Source: Xylocopa sonorina (lineage: Eukaryota > Arthropoda > Insecta > Hymenoptera > Apidae). Taken from it: a DNA stretch of 64,000 nucleotides. Under the pieces are notes generated by a model. It did no database searches. It was not told where the DNA came from and was given only the letters and a program-made list of their open reading frames with translations. A program made the position numbers and the translations under genes. Shown one piece after another: positions 12,926-24,719 of the stretch; the stretch's first letter is position 1, and the number at the start of each line of letters is the position of its first letter. The stretch covers positions 12,446,001 to 12,510,000 of the forward strand of contig NC_135202.1 of the NCBI RefSeq assembly GCF_050948175.1, in the 5' to 3' direction.

Positions 12926-15900
12926 ATGAACTTTCCGAGTATCTGGCTGCTCGTCCTGTCCCTGATCGCATCTTCGCCGTGGGTATTCTCAGCTAACGTC
13001 GTATGCCCAAGATTGGAAAAGTGAGTATTCTCACCCTTAGTCATTCGGTAAGCCCGGAATCGTTGGTATATCGCGCGCGATACCGTCAGCGTCGCTCGAA
13101 AGAAAAGCAGATAGTTAATCGAGAAAACATTGTAGTTACACGGTTACGTCGATGGAAACGTACACGGAGCCGGTTATCGTGAATACGTTCACCTGGTGCC
13201 TGCAGATCCCACCCAGGTGCCCGAAAACACGGACGGAGATGAGACAACGATATCGTATCAAGGTAGGCAAGCGCACTTTACCTATCTTATTACGTGTCGA
13301 GCAATCGATCGACGGTGATAGTTCGATTTATAAAAGGCTTTAATTAAACGGCCGATTTACATGAGGTTCCCTTTCGCCGATTAATTAATTTTGCTGGTTG
13401 CTCGCGATGGGAATGGTGAACGTTTCGCGTTCCGTTGCGAATACGTAAGTTAGTCCATCCAAAGACGGAACAGCGTTTGTTCGGGCGTAAAAACGATCGA
13501 TCCACGATTCGGTGGCCGTGTACACTCCCGTAACGAAATGTTCGCGACTCGATTGTAGGCGTAATCGGGACCTATACCTTCTAACTTGGAAACGAGACTT
13601 TCGCCAAGGAAAATCTAAGGACACGAATTACGAACGAGGGGTTACTTTCCGTCGGTTGTGACGGTGCATTGCCGGAAGAGAAGAACAGAGACCTGGCCTA
13701 AATTCTCAGGGTTTCGCAATCGATCTCGGTGTCCAATAAATAGATCGATATCCGATAGTGTTTAAATTCCAGTCGGAATTCTAATTCCAATCTCTGTACG
13801 CGTCCAAGTACCCCTTGATCGCCTGTGAAAAAACATTGTACGTACCGTATCGCGTGTTACCGGGTACTTAGTTACTCGGTACTCGACAACAAAATTCCCC
13901 GGTCGCGACTAGAACGGGACTTAATATTTATTGCGTAGAAACATCACGCCGCATTTTGTTCCGTATTACACGATAGATTGCGTAACTCGAGCGTAGAGAG
14001 CGAGAGTAAACGGGGGGAAGAACTTTCGAACGGCATAAGATTCGCAGGAGAAGCCGGAATGTTTTTCGAAAAATGAGACGGTCGATCGTCGAAATGGCAG
14101 CTCGGTTCCGTTCGACATTCGCAACCCGCAGTTTCATCATCGGCTGAAACTGTCGATGATTACCTACGCGCATGCACGCGTCTACCGCTTATCGTATAAT
14201 AACGTAACGAACAGCCAGGGAATTGAAAGCGAAAGCAATTCCTTGTATCGATTGCTCGAGGAGGCGACGGACGAACAGGAATTAAACGGAGAGCATTGGC
14301 AATAATAAGGTAATACGGGTAGCGCCTTGAACGCGATTCGAACCGGGACAACGCGGTTCGTAAAGTTCGTCAAGTATTTCAATAACGGAAAAAGAAACGG
14401 TAAAGGCTTTTTTCAACCAGCGTTGGAATGTTGAAGAAAAACGAAGCAATTTCAAGGATCGCCGGTGAAACGGTGACTCCGTTCGTCTACGTTCGAGGAA
14501 GGACCTGCTTCGCTACTTTTACGCGTTTAACTAACCCAACCCCCTAATCGCGACCCGGTAGATCAAGTTATCATACGATCGATAAAAGTAAAACTTACGC
14601 ATACGGTTACTTTTCACTCTTGACTCTCCGTCTAGTCGCGCGTAATAACCGATGCGATTAATCCGCGGACCAATTAAGTACTTGCACAACGAATCCCTTG
14701 GTCGTAGAGACAACGCGATTGCGACACTCCATCGAGCATCGAGCGTGATGGAATCGATGGCGTCACTCGTTCGTGCGTCGATCAATTTGATCGTCCCCGA
14801 TTATCTGGCAAATCACCCCGATAGCGTCGATCAAATGGAGAACCGCACGATTCTTTTCCGGAATGCGCGACGTATAAAATTTCATCATTAGGATATTTGA
14901 ATCACTGTTCGCAGACAGAGACAAAGAGCAGAGTGGTGAACGAGTGCTGCGAGGGCTACGTAATGACCTCGCGCGACGACGCGGAGGCAGCCGTCGGATG
15001 TAGACCTTTCTGCGAAAAAGGCTGCCTATCCGGGATATGCGTCTCGCCGAACGAATGCCAGTGTATTCCTGGTTATCAGGGAGACCACTGCGAAACTGGT
15101 GAGCTCTTATACAATTGAGTATTTCACGCTCGATGAAACAAACCGACCTTCCACGATCGCAAGATCGCCTGCTCCGATTCTGAAATCGGTCACTCGATAC
15201 TGCTCCCCCGATTCTTTTTTTCCACTCTATTTCTCAGCACGAACACCATTCGCGGCCGTTCGCGGCCATTCGCGAGTCGTTAGTCATCGTTTCGTTCGCT
15301 CGTTCGCTAAAATTATAGGAGAACTTTAACCGTTCAGTCGATTATCGCATTAGAATTGACACGACGCAACAATTTCGCTCTGTTCCGTTCTGTTCGCAGC
15401 ATGCCCATCGGGCACGTGGGGCTTCCAATGCAGAGAGGAATGCAACTGTACCGCGAATATGTCTTGCAACCCGATTAATGGACAGTGCGCGTGTCCGCCA
15501 GGATTACGTGGACAAATGTAAGAAGGCCGCATCTCTCACCGATCGCCTCGTTCCACCTTATCTTTACCTGATAGGAGACCCGCTAAAAGAAAGGAACAGA
15601 AAAGAAGTCCTCGGTCGAGTGATTTAACAAGTTTCATTAATCCCTGCGCGTAGTATTTATCGTTCAATTACGTAACATTACCATCTACAACCTGTTGATT
15701 GAAACGCGCGCCTAATAAATACTCGATCCAATAACGGAGACTACTGCACGTTTACCTCGCGTGGCATACGTAATTACCGTTTTTACTTCCAGGTGCAACG
15801 AGTCGTGTCCGAGCGACCGCTGGGGACCGGAATGCGCGTTTCTCTGTAACTGTGAGAACTCGAAGAGCAAATGTCGGCAAGATACGGGCCGGTGCATCGA

Positions 15901-17240
15901 CACGAACGACGACAGCTTTTTCGCGAACGACACGACCTATCCACGAAATACGGACGAGGGATATCGCGTCGCCACGAACTGGACGATCGTTCGGCTCGAC
16001 GGAGAGTCTTCGCAGAGTTGGAAAACGACACGGTTAACTAAAACGGCCAAAGGTAACGCGAACGATGATGTCATGAACGCGCGGAGAATAAATTGGTTCC
16101 GATGGTATTGGTCTAGACGATCGTGAAATGCTCGCGACGACGGATAATCCTACTCTCAAGGCAACGAGTATGGAAAATACAAGCACACCGATTTCGGTTC
16201 AAATGAAAATTGGGACGCAGGCTTACGCAAACGGGAACTCGAGCACCGTCAGACCAGTGATCGTATTGGTGTCCATGCCGGAACGGAGGAGGAACCTGGA
16301 CAAGAGTCGAGGAGGGAAATTTACCATGAAAAATCCATTCGCTAAGCACGTTCTCGATCATGACGACGATAACAATAATAGTAATAATAATAACAATGAT
16401 AATAGTAATAACAATCTGCACGGTATCGGTTCACCCAAAACGGATTACGTGAAAAATGTTCACAAGGGTAGGTATAAATTATACTGGGCCATGTTCGAAG
16501 TCTCACTGTACTAAATGATTAACTTATTTTTGAATAAAAAAAAAACCAAAAAGAAGACGTTCAACCAACCCAAATTCCGTTGGACATCGCCTTGATCGTG
16601 GTAGCCTCGATCGTGTCGCTAGGTTTAACCTCGGTAGCCGTGGTGATGGTTCTCCACATGCGGTCGAAGCTGTTGGAAGCAGCGCGAATCTCGATCTACG
16701 AGGAGGGAAAGTCGAGAAATCAGGAGAATCAAAAGGCAACGAAGATCTCGTCGATAGTCACGAGCGGCAGCCTCCCTCGTGAGTACGAAATCCTACTCCT
16801 CCACGCGCGTTTCGATCGTTTCGCTTCGTATTTAATCGATTAATAAACTAGCGCCACGAGTGGATAACGAGAAACGTTTCAAAAACTTCCGTTCGCGTAG
16901 GATCTTCGTTTGCCGTCGTCCCAGAGTCCAGAACGATATTGACCACGGACAATCTCGGCGACACTTGTTGCAAATACGCGAACGGAACCGCCACGATCAA
17001 CCTTCGTCTACCTGGGGACGATCTACACGGTGAGCTTTTAGACAGATAGCTGGTCTAGCTTGGCCCTTTCCCTCTTTAGGAACGCTTACCGATCGTTCAG
17101 GTCCCTCGCTAGACGACCACTACGATCGACCATCGACGACGCGAATTCACCTGCGGAACGAGTTTGACGCGGACACGGAGCACGTCTACGATGAAATCCC
17201 GTTGCAATCGAGCCCTTTCGGCTCTCGCAAAAACGCGTGA
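12926..17240 (+). CDS. NimA: NimA-like receptor (EMI, NIM and EGF-like domains, single-pass membrane)
   Basis: This is a putative phagocytosis/apoptotic-cell receptor of 541 residues. Nine exons, all phase-consistent: 12926-13020, 13136-13262, 14915-15098, 15400-15517, 15793-16052, 16117-16467, 16557-16778, 16901-17029, 17101-17240. Order: signal peptide (1-23); EMI-like domain with NVVCPRLENYTVTS and WCLQIPPRCPKTRTEMRQRY; the Nimrod mark CCEGY (85-89); a NIM/EGF repeat (CEKGCLSGICVSPNECQC); two more EGF-like repeats (CPSGTWGFQC, CPSDRWGPEC); a linker rich in Asp/Asn; a membrane segment (389-411); and a 130-residue cytoplasmic tail. The tail holds a YDEIPL motif at Tyr525. One EMI plus one NIM plus EGF repeats with a membrane anchor is the NimA/Draper architecture. 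NimB and NimC genes follow on the same strand. Confidence 0.9.
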
Positions 17241-18355
17241 ACTAATTAGGATACCAAATATACGAATAGGTAGAGGATCAACTGGTAAGAAGAAACGTAC
17301 AACGAGTTATTACGATCGAGTTGCTCGATTTAAAAGTTATTCGATTCCGAAGGCGGATACGAACGAGTCAGCTCGTCTACGAGTCGAAGAAAAATGCAAC
17401 CGGACTGGTTTCCGACCTTACGCACCACGCTCCTCTACTCTCCAAGGCTGAACGTGACTACGATCGGTGTACCGACGACGAAAGAACCGAACGTACGCGT
17501 CTCACACCGGTTTATGTACACGTGTATCGTAATACACCGGTGACACATCTGAACAGAGAGTGCGTACAGATCCGCGTAACAGTGGCAAGTGTTACTCTTA
17601 AAACTATCAATCGGAGTCTCGATTTGCGCGCTGACATCACCGGCAATAATAAATCTATTGCGAGTCAGCGTCACGCGAAGAACGCAGCAGCGTACTCGCG
17701 TCAAAATAAGGAAACGCTAATTCACCGAATGTTCTTACTCCGCGATAGGCGATAATTACTTTTTTTTTTTCTCTCTGATTTCCCGCGAATCGTTTCGAAC
17801 ACTCGGTTTATCGTACAGTAAAAATAGGACAACCAACCAACCAAGTGGTTATCGCGCTCGACCCTCCCTGCCACGCTGGACATTTTATCTCGTCGCGTGC
17901 ATTACGCTACTTATCCTTTGCGAACGAACGTATATCGACCAATTACATAAACTACGGCAATGTAATAAATCGTTTGCTCCTCGAATATTTCCATTCTCCG
18001 GAGGGAAACTCGGAAAAGCGAGTCTGATTTTCCCTCCAACTTTTTCCGTTCCACTATTACGCATGGAAACGATTCTTCGCGCTCCGCGCATATAGACAGA
18101 TAAGATTAACCGTGTCAAGAATATGGAACAGGGTCGAAGGCGGGGGAGGGAATAAAAAATGCTTGAATTTCGACACTCGGATGCTGTCGTATCCATAAAC
18201 ATTTCTGGGAAGCGATGCTGCGCAATTGGATGGTCAAAGACGGTTGCCCCGCCGCGTGACCCCGCAACGGAAACGTTATCGTCGCGCAGAAGATGTCATG
18301 CCGAGCGACAAAGAAATTAAGAAACTAGTTGTCCGTCGTAATTCGTGCATTCAAC
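17241..18355. other. Intergenic DNA between NimA and NimB
   Basis: About 1.1 kb with no supportable coding exon. It should hold the NimA 3' UTR and the NimB promoter. A run of about ten T residues lies at 17760. Confidence 0.5.
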
Positions 18356-20542
18356 ATGCTCGCAGCGTTGATCATCTGTTCGGTTATATCGTCGACGGTG
18401 CTGGTGTCGGCGGACCCGTTGGCGTACGAAGGCGTCAAGGGTAAGGGCCGCCGCGTTCATCACGATCAATCGAACCTGGCCGTGAACAGTACCCTGCAGG
18501 CTGGACTTTGCTATAAGAGGATACGGTAAGGGAACGGGAACGATGTCCATCGATCTCGAGCGTAACGAGTTGCCGAACTTCTCTTTCAGTTACGCGGATG
18601 CAGTCCAACTGAACTCCACCGGCCAGTTCCCTCACAATACTCTTCCGTCGACGCCGCAGGAAGGCACGGTGAGTACACACGAGGCGCATACCTATAATCG
18701 AAAACTTGTATATTCATGATCATTTTTCTTCGTCACCAGTCAGGCGCGTGGATCACGATTATAGACTGCTGCGACGGATACGAGCGCAACCCAGCTTCCG
18801 GGAGTTGCGACGCGCGTTGCCTCGAGGGATGCCTAGGCGGAGAATGCACCGCGCCAAACGTGTGCACCTGTTTGCAAGGTTGGCAGGCTCAGAAGGGTGT
18901 CTGCGTGCCTTACTGCGACCAACCGTGTCAGAAGGATGCCTACTGCTTTTCCCCGAACGTCTGCGCTTGTAAATTAGGCTACGAGGAAATAAACCAGGAA
19001 TGCAAGCCGATATGTCCGGGTGGTTGTAGAAATGGCGATTGCGTCGAGCCACATGTGTGCAAATGCAAGCCGGGATACAGGGATCAACCGTCCCCGGAGG
19101 TAACCGCGGGAATCGAACCGAAAGAATGCGTGCCCATTTGCGAGAATGGCTGCCAGAACGGGCAATGCACCTCTCCTGGAGTCTGCACTTGTCGCGAAGG
19201 GTGAGAGAAAGAGAGGGAGAGAGAGAGCACCGTTTCTTTTCTTCTTTTCCTCGAGCAATTCTTCTTTATAGGACAAACAAATTGTCGTCTGTTCAGATTC
19301 GTCAATCCACCGGGTGACCAAGAATCCTGCGTCCCCAGCTGTCCCGAGGGATGCGAGAACGGTGAATGTACCGCTCCGGGCGTCTGTAGGTGTAATCCGG
19401 GTTTCGTTTTCGGCTCGCCCAACAAGTGCGTTCCCGAGTGTCCGGGAGGTTGCGCGAACGGAGAATGCGTCGCACCTGGGACTTGCCGATGCAATCCTGG
19501 CTACGGCTTCGAGGACAACGCGTGTGTTCCGCAGTGTCCTCAAGGTTGCCCCGGTGGCCAATGCGTCGCTCCTGGTGTCTGCCAATGCGCGCCAGGCTAC
19601 ACCCTCGATTCCAGCAACAAATGCGTTCCCGAGTGTCCGCAAGGTTGCGCGAACGGAGAATGCGTCGCTCCTGGGAGTTGCCGATGCAATTCTGGCTACA
19701 ATTTCGAGGGCAACGCGTGTGTTCCTCAGTGTCCTCAAGGTTGCCTCGATGGCCAATGCGTCGCTCCTGGTGTCTGCAAATGCGCGTCAGGCTACACCCT
19801 CGATGCCAGCAACAAATGCGTTCCAGAGTGCCCCCAAGGTTGCGCGAACGGTGAATGCGTCGCTCCGGGCGTGTGCAATTGCAATTTCGGCTACTCCCGC
19901 GATTCGAACGGCAGATGCGCGCGTATTCAATCGAACTCGCAGCTCGCCGAGTGTCAGCAAGATTGCGGACCAAATGCCAGATGCGTAGGCCCGAACCAAT
20001 GCGCTTGCAATCTAGGATTTCGTCTCGATCAAGATATCATGAAGTGCGTCCCGTTTTCAAACTCGTTTCATTGCGCGAACGGTTGTGGCAGCCAGGGGGT
20101 ATGCGTTGGCCCCGACATGTGCATCTGCAATTACGGAATGGCCGTCGATCCTGTCACCGGAATGTGCCCGGAACCGCGAACCAATCAACAATCCCAATGC
20201 CAATTCGATTGCGGACCGAACAGTAGATGCATTGGCCCGAATCGTTGCGCCTGTAATCCTGGATTTTTCCTCGACTCGAACACCGGGAAATGCATTTCCC
20301 AGTACGGCGAACCCATCTGCGAAATGCCATGCCTGAACGGAGAATGCACCGGGTTGAATCAATGCACGTGCAAGCGTGGATACGTGATGAACCCGAACGA
20401 CATCACCCGTACGAAATGCGTCCCCGTCTGCGTCGGTGGATGTCCGAACGGCGTTTGCACCGCGCCCAACATGTGCATCTGCAACCCTGGCTACAGGAAG
20501 GAGACCGGTGTCAAGGGCAGACAGAGATGCGTTCCGGTCTAA
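18356..20542 (+). CDS. NimB: NimB-like secreted Nimrod protein
   Basis: This is a secreted 651-residue Nimrod protein with no membrane segment. Exons: 18356-18525, 18590-18668, 18740-19200, 19297-20542. The signal peptide MLAALIICSVISSTVLVSA is followed by an N-terminal segment with CYKRI. The Nimrod signature CCDGYERN sits at about residues 93-100. Then come 15 short NIM/EGF-type repeats of the form CPxGCxNGECxAPGVCxCxPGY, ending RCVPV and stop. NimB proteins in flies are soluble and act in haemolymph and phagocyte biology. The absence of any hydrophobic segment after the signal peptide fits that class. Repeats 6-10 are nearly identical copies of a 195-bp unit (see the separate repeat entry). 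I chose the ATG at 18356 because it starts a good signal peptide. Confidence 0.9.
19427..19870 (+). repeat. 195-bp tandem repeat inside NimB exon 4
   Basis: Copies begin with the same TGCGTTCC codons at 19427, 19622 and 19817, exactly 195 nt (65 codons) apart. Each full unit encodes two NIM repeats: CVPECP..CANGECVAPG..CRCN and CVPQCPQGC..GQCVAPGVC. The first two copies differ at few positions. The third is partial and diverges after VAPGVCNC. The length is a multiple of three, so gain or loss of a unit keeps the frame. Confidence 0.9.
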
Positions 20543-21039
20543 CCAATTCTTCCTCTTTCTCTAGCCCCTCGTCTATTCGTCTACCCTATCTGTACCTCTT
20601 TCTCTCTTTCCGTTAGCTCGTTCACTCGCTCGTTGACTCATTCGTTCGCCCACTCCCTCGCGGTTCTTTTATCGTAGAGATATCCGAGAAACACGAGCTT
20701 CGTACAATGGTTAGACGAAATTTCCATTACGCCCAACGTGTTTTTCAATCTGTATACGAACGTAGACGAAAATAAAATGGACCGATAAGTTACGGTACAT
20801 AAAAATCTGGGATGTGCATTATTAACAATTCCTGATTAGCTGAAACCCCGGATCGCGCGTAATATCCTGTTTCGATTCCCATGTCGCAGGACGTGATTCC
20901 GTAGAAAGGCATGGAGGAAATATCGGCCAGTAAAGCACGACAATCTGTAAAACTGTCCAGTCGCTGTTCAAGTCGCGCTGAAATCGTTCACCGATCCTTA
21001 CTACAGTTCGTGGAAGGCTGTCAGTGAAAACGTACCAGA
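20543..21039. other. Intergenic DNA: NimB 3' UTR and NimC-a promoter
   Basis: About 0.5 kb. A possible polyadenylation signal (AATAAA) lies at about 20770. An arthropod initiator TCAGT lies at 21021-21025, 15 nt before the NimC-a ATG, implying a very short 5' UTR. Confidence 0.5.
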
Positions 21040-24000
21040 ATGAGATTCCTCCGCGTAACGCTTTCCGTTCTTCTTCTTAACTTAATGGCCGGTCTCGGTC
21101 TATCCGACTACGGATTCGATTCCGATTACGAGTTGGGCGTTTGCGACAAATTGGTCAGGTGAGTCGACGCGCGTTTCGATCGAACGATGAATGAAGTGAC
21201 GCGTTCTTCTCGAACGTTTTCTTCAGATACACAGAGACGCGTTACGTTCCGTATCAAGAGACCTATCGAGCCAACAAATGGAGGATCTTTTACGAGACGA
21301 AAGTACGATGGAACTATAAGAAGGAGGTAAACAGGTTTATTACCGCGGGGAGGATCGAGCCGTATCCCGTCCACGCGTGCGTGAAAAAGATACGATTATT
21401 TTCAGTACTACGTCAACTACCGGAGGGAGAAAGCGTGCTGCGTTGGGTACAAATTGTCGACGGACGGTACCACTTGTAACCCGGACTGCGATCCACCTTG
21501 CGCGAATGGCCGCTGCATCAAGCCCAATTATTGCCAATGCTCCGACGGTTACAGAAAAAATCTCACCTACCCTCACAATTGCGAGCCCGTTTGTTACAAT
21601 TGCGACACCGGTAGGTGCGTCGAGCCGGGCGTATGCCAGTGTCACTCGGGATACCAAATGAACAAAGAGGGGATCTGCAAGCCAGTTTGCACGCTCGACT
21701 GCGAACAGGGACACGCGTTTTGTTCAGCTCCGAACGAATGCACCTGCCATGAGAATTACGAGCCTGTAGCTGATTACGTCTCCTCCCAGAGGGAAGTGCG
21801 TATCGACGGAATCACGCGCTACTATTCAAATAAATAAACGCGCTGAATCAATTCCGATTCAAATCCGATCGATTTTTACATTTTTCGCAGATGTGCAGAC
21901 CGATCTGTCAAGTCGAATGCGTGAACGCGGAGTGTACCGCGCCGAACGTTTGCACCTGCCATCGAGGCTACGAACCAGATCCGGATAATATGTTCCGTTG
22001 CGTACCAAAGTGCGACGATGGTTGCCCGTTCGGTACTTGCACCGCGCCGAACGTCTGCACTTGCGATCCTGGATACCGAGCGATCGAAAAGAACAAGTGC
22101 GAGCCGATCTGCGACAAGCCCTGCGTGATGGCCAGTTGCATAGCACCGAATCTATGCAGCTGCAACGAGGGCTACGGATTCTTAGGCGATTCCAATTACG
22201 TCTGCGAGCCAATCTGCGAGAAGGCTTGCATCAACGGAACCTGCACCGCTCCCGACGTCTGTACTTGTCACGATGGCTACAAATTCAACGGCGACGACAC
22301 CATGACACACGTGTGCGAACCTTTTTGCGAAACATCTTGCGAACCGTACGGCCAGTGTACCGCGCCTAACGTCTGCACCTGCATCGACGGTTATAAACTC
22401 GTCGAGGGGAATCGGCATACCGTAACTACCACTATCATTTATTCTTAAACACGTATCGGTTAGACATTTTGCTTTGCGTTTGTAGGATTCGTTGTCCTTC
22501 TTCTCGTCCAATTCGGTCTGCGAACCTGTCTGCGAGCAAGATTGCGTACACGGTTACTGCATGGCACCGGGTACGTGCAGCTGCAATCCAGGCTACGAAC
22601 CATCGAAAACCGAGAAAAACGTTTGCGAACCTATTTGCCGGGTGAATTGCGTCAACGGCTATTGCAACGAACCGAACGCCTGCAAATGCGATCCGGGTTA
22701 TCGACCTTTAAAAAACGACAGCAACCACTGCGTGCCCCATTGCGCACCGGCTTGCGAGCACGGATACTGCAGTGCTCCCAACAATTGTACCTGCGAAAAC
22801 GGCTACCAGGCTAGCCCGGACGACCCTCTCGTCTGCAAACCGATATGCAGTAAATACTGTCATCTCGGTACATGCACAGCACCCGAGACCTGCACGTGCC
22901 TCGAAGGATTCTCCAAGATCGACGCGGAAACCTGCGATCTGATTTGCTCGCAACCCTGCGTGAACGGATACTGCGCGAAACGTTACGATACTAGGACGGC
23001 AACGTGTAAATGTAACGATGGCTATCGACTTTCGGGGAACGATTCGAACGTTTGCGAACCGGTCTGCGAACATCCTTGCGAGAATGGATTCTGCGATGCG
23101 CCGAACAACTGTAGCTGCAACGAAGGTTACAGATTGTCGGAGGAAAGTTGGAACGTTTGCCTACCTGTCTGCAGAAAATCGTGCGGCCCGAACGGGTACT
23201 GCGTTGCACCGGACGCGTGCAACTGCAACGATGGTTACAAGTCGTCGGCGGACAACGGAACCGAATTCGTTTGCGAACCTGTCTGCGAATCGAACTGCGA
23301 GAACGGAGTCTGTACCGCGCCGAATCAGTGCACCTGTCACCGGGGATACGAGAAAAAGGAGGGAGAAGAAAGCTGCGAACCGTTCTGCCGGTCTTGCGAA
23401 AACGGAACCTGCGTGGAGCCGGAAATCTGCGCCTGCGACCAGGGTTTCGTCTCGGTTCAACGGGAAAATCGAACCGTCTGCGAACCGTATTGCAGGAATT
23501 GCACCAACGGAAAGTGCGTCGCACCCGATGACTGCCGGTGCGACGTTTCTTTCGTAAAACAGTATACCGACGATTCGAACAACGATACCGTCTGTGTCAG
23601 CGTGTGTAAAAATAATTGCAACGACCGCGGGTCTTGCGACCTCGAGAAGAACGCGTGCAATTGTTACCACGGGTGGAAAGGGGTGTACTGCGAGGAACCA
23701 GAATATTGCATCGTGACGATGGATAACGAGGATAACCGGTTAAACGTGTAAATATTCGAAATATAATATCGTTCCCGCTCGCGTTCCCATTAATTTTTAA
23801 TTACATACGCGGTCGTCATCCTTTTTACAGATCGAACATCGAGTACGACGTAAACGATACGATTAATTACGTGCTCGCGAACAGTCCGCTCTGTAGTCAC
23901 GATTGTTACGACGAAATCAACAATGAAACGCTATGCCTCGGAAAGTATAATAACACGATCGCATGTTTTATCGGCACAGGTAAAAAGCGTGTACCTATTC

Positions 24001-24351
24001 TACGCGTGCCTAGATATTTACATAGGTGCTCACGTTTTTTCAGATTCTAGCTGTTATCGAGTAAACGCGGAATACAAGAGTGCCCCGGATTACAGAATAA
24101 TTGGCGGAGCTGCAGCTGTCGGAACGATTGCAGCCTGTAGCGTCGCTGCGATCTATTTACTGACACGAAAGTACCAAAGGGGCAGATTTTCTCTCGGTAT
24201 CTATCATTCGCATACACGTATACACGCCATTTGTATACGGACTATTTAATGACAAATGTCCTCGTATATGCGTACAGGTAACGCTGCAACCACGTCGGCA
24301 CAGGGAGAAGTTGGTTTGTTGGACGAAGAGGAGGGCAACAACAGTCTCTAA
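21040..24351 (+). CDS. NimC-type membrane Nimrod receptor a (19 NIM/EGF repeats)
   Basis: This is a putative phagocytic receptor of 922 residues. Exons: 21040-21158, 21227-21326, 21406-21795, 21891-22421, 22486-23738, 23831-23979, 24044-24196, 24278-24351. Signal peptide: MRFLRVTLSVLLLNLMAGLG. The Nimrod CCVGY motif is at 84-88. Nineteen Cys repeats of the type CxxxCxNGxCxAPNxCxCxxGY follow, the last with CYHGWKGVYC. A Cys-containing stalk precedes a membrane segment at about 866-887 (IIGGAAAVGTIAACSVAAIYLL). The short tail ends LLDEEEGNNSL. NimC1 in flies mediates bacterial phagocytosis by haemocytes. The donors after 22421 (gtaact) and 23738 (gttaaa) are weak; I kept them because phase and the homologous junction in the next gene require them. 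Confidence 0.88.
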
Positions 24352-24719
24352 CCGATGGAACAGTCGGATAATAATCGTCTCTAGTTCGAGCTCCGTTCGA
24401 CAAACGTGATTAGCGTAGTTACTTGAATAAACGATATACGAAAATACATTTGTGTATGAGTTTGATTGCCAGAATTTTCCTAACGATCGTATCGAAATGA
24501 TTCGTATGTAAGTAGTACGCGCGCGTTTTCACGATAGAACCGATTTGGAAGCTCGCGGAATCAGACATCCTGTTTTCGGTCGGATAACACGGGATGCACG
24601 GATGCACGTTAGGAGGGAGCGAGATACGCGGCTGTTAAATCTGTAGTACGCAAGTAGAATAGACACGTAGAGTGGTCGGTCAGTCGAGTGCGTCCCTCGA
24701 TGGGAAGAAAGGTTCGATA
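24352..24719. other. Intergenic DNA: NimC-a 3' UTR and NimC-b promoter
   Basis: A possible AATAAA polyadenylation signal lies at about 24426. An initiator-type TCAGT lies at 24680-24684, 36 nt before the NimC-b ATG. No other gene is seen. Confidence 0.5.

Noticed and set aside
18974..19973. Long - strand open frames (up to 260 codons) over NimB
   Set aside because: They are shadows of the Cys-repeat coding exon, created by its repeated codon pattern; no start context or motif.
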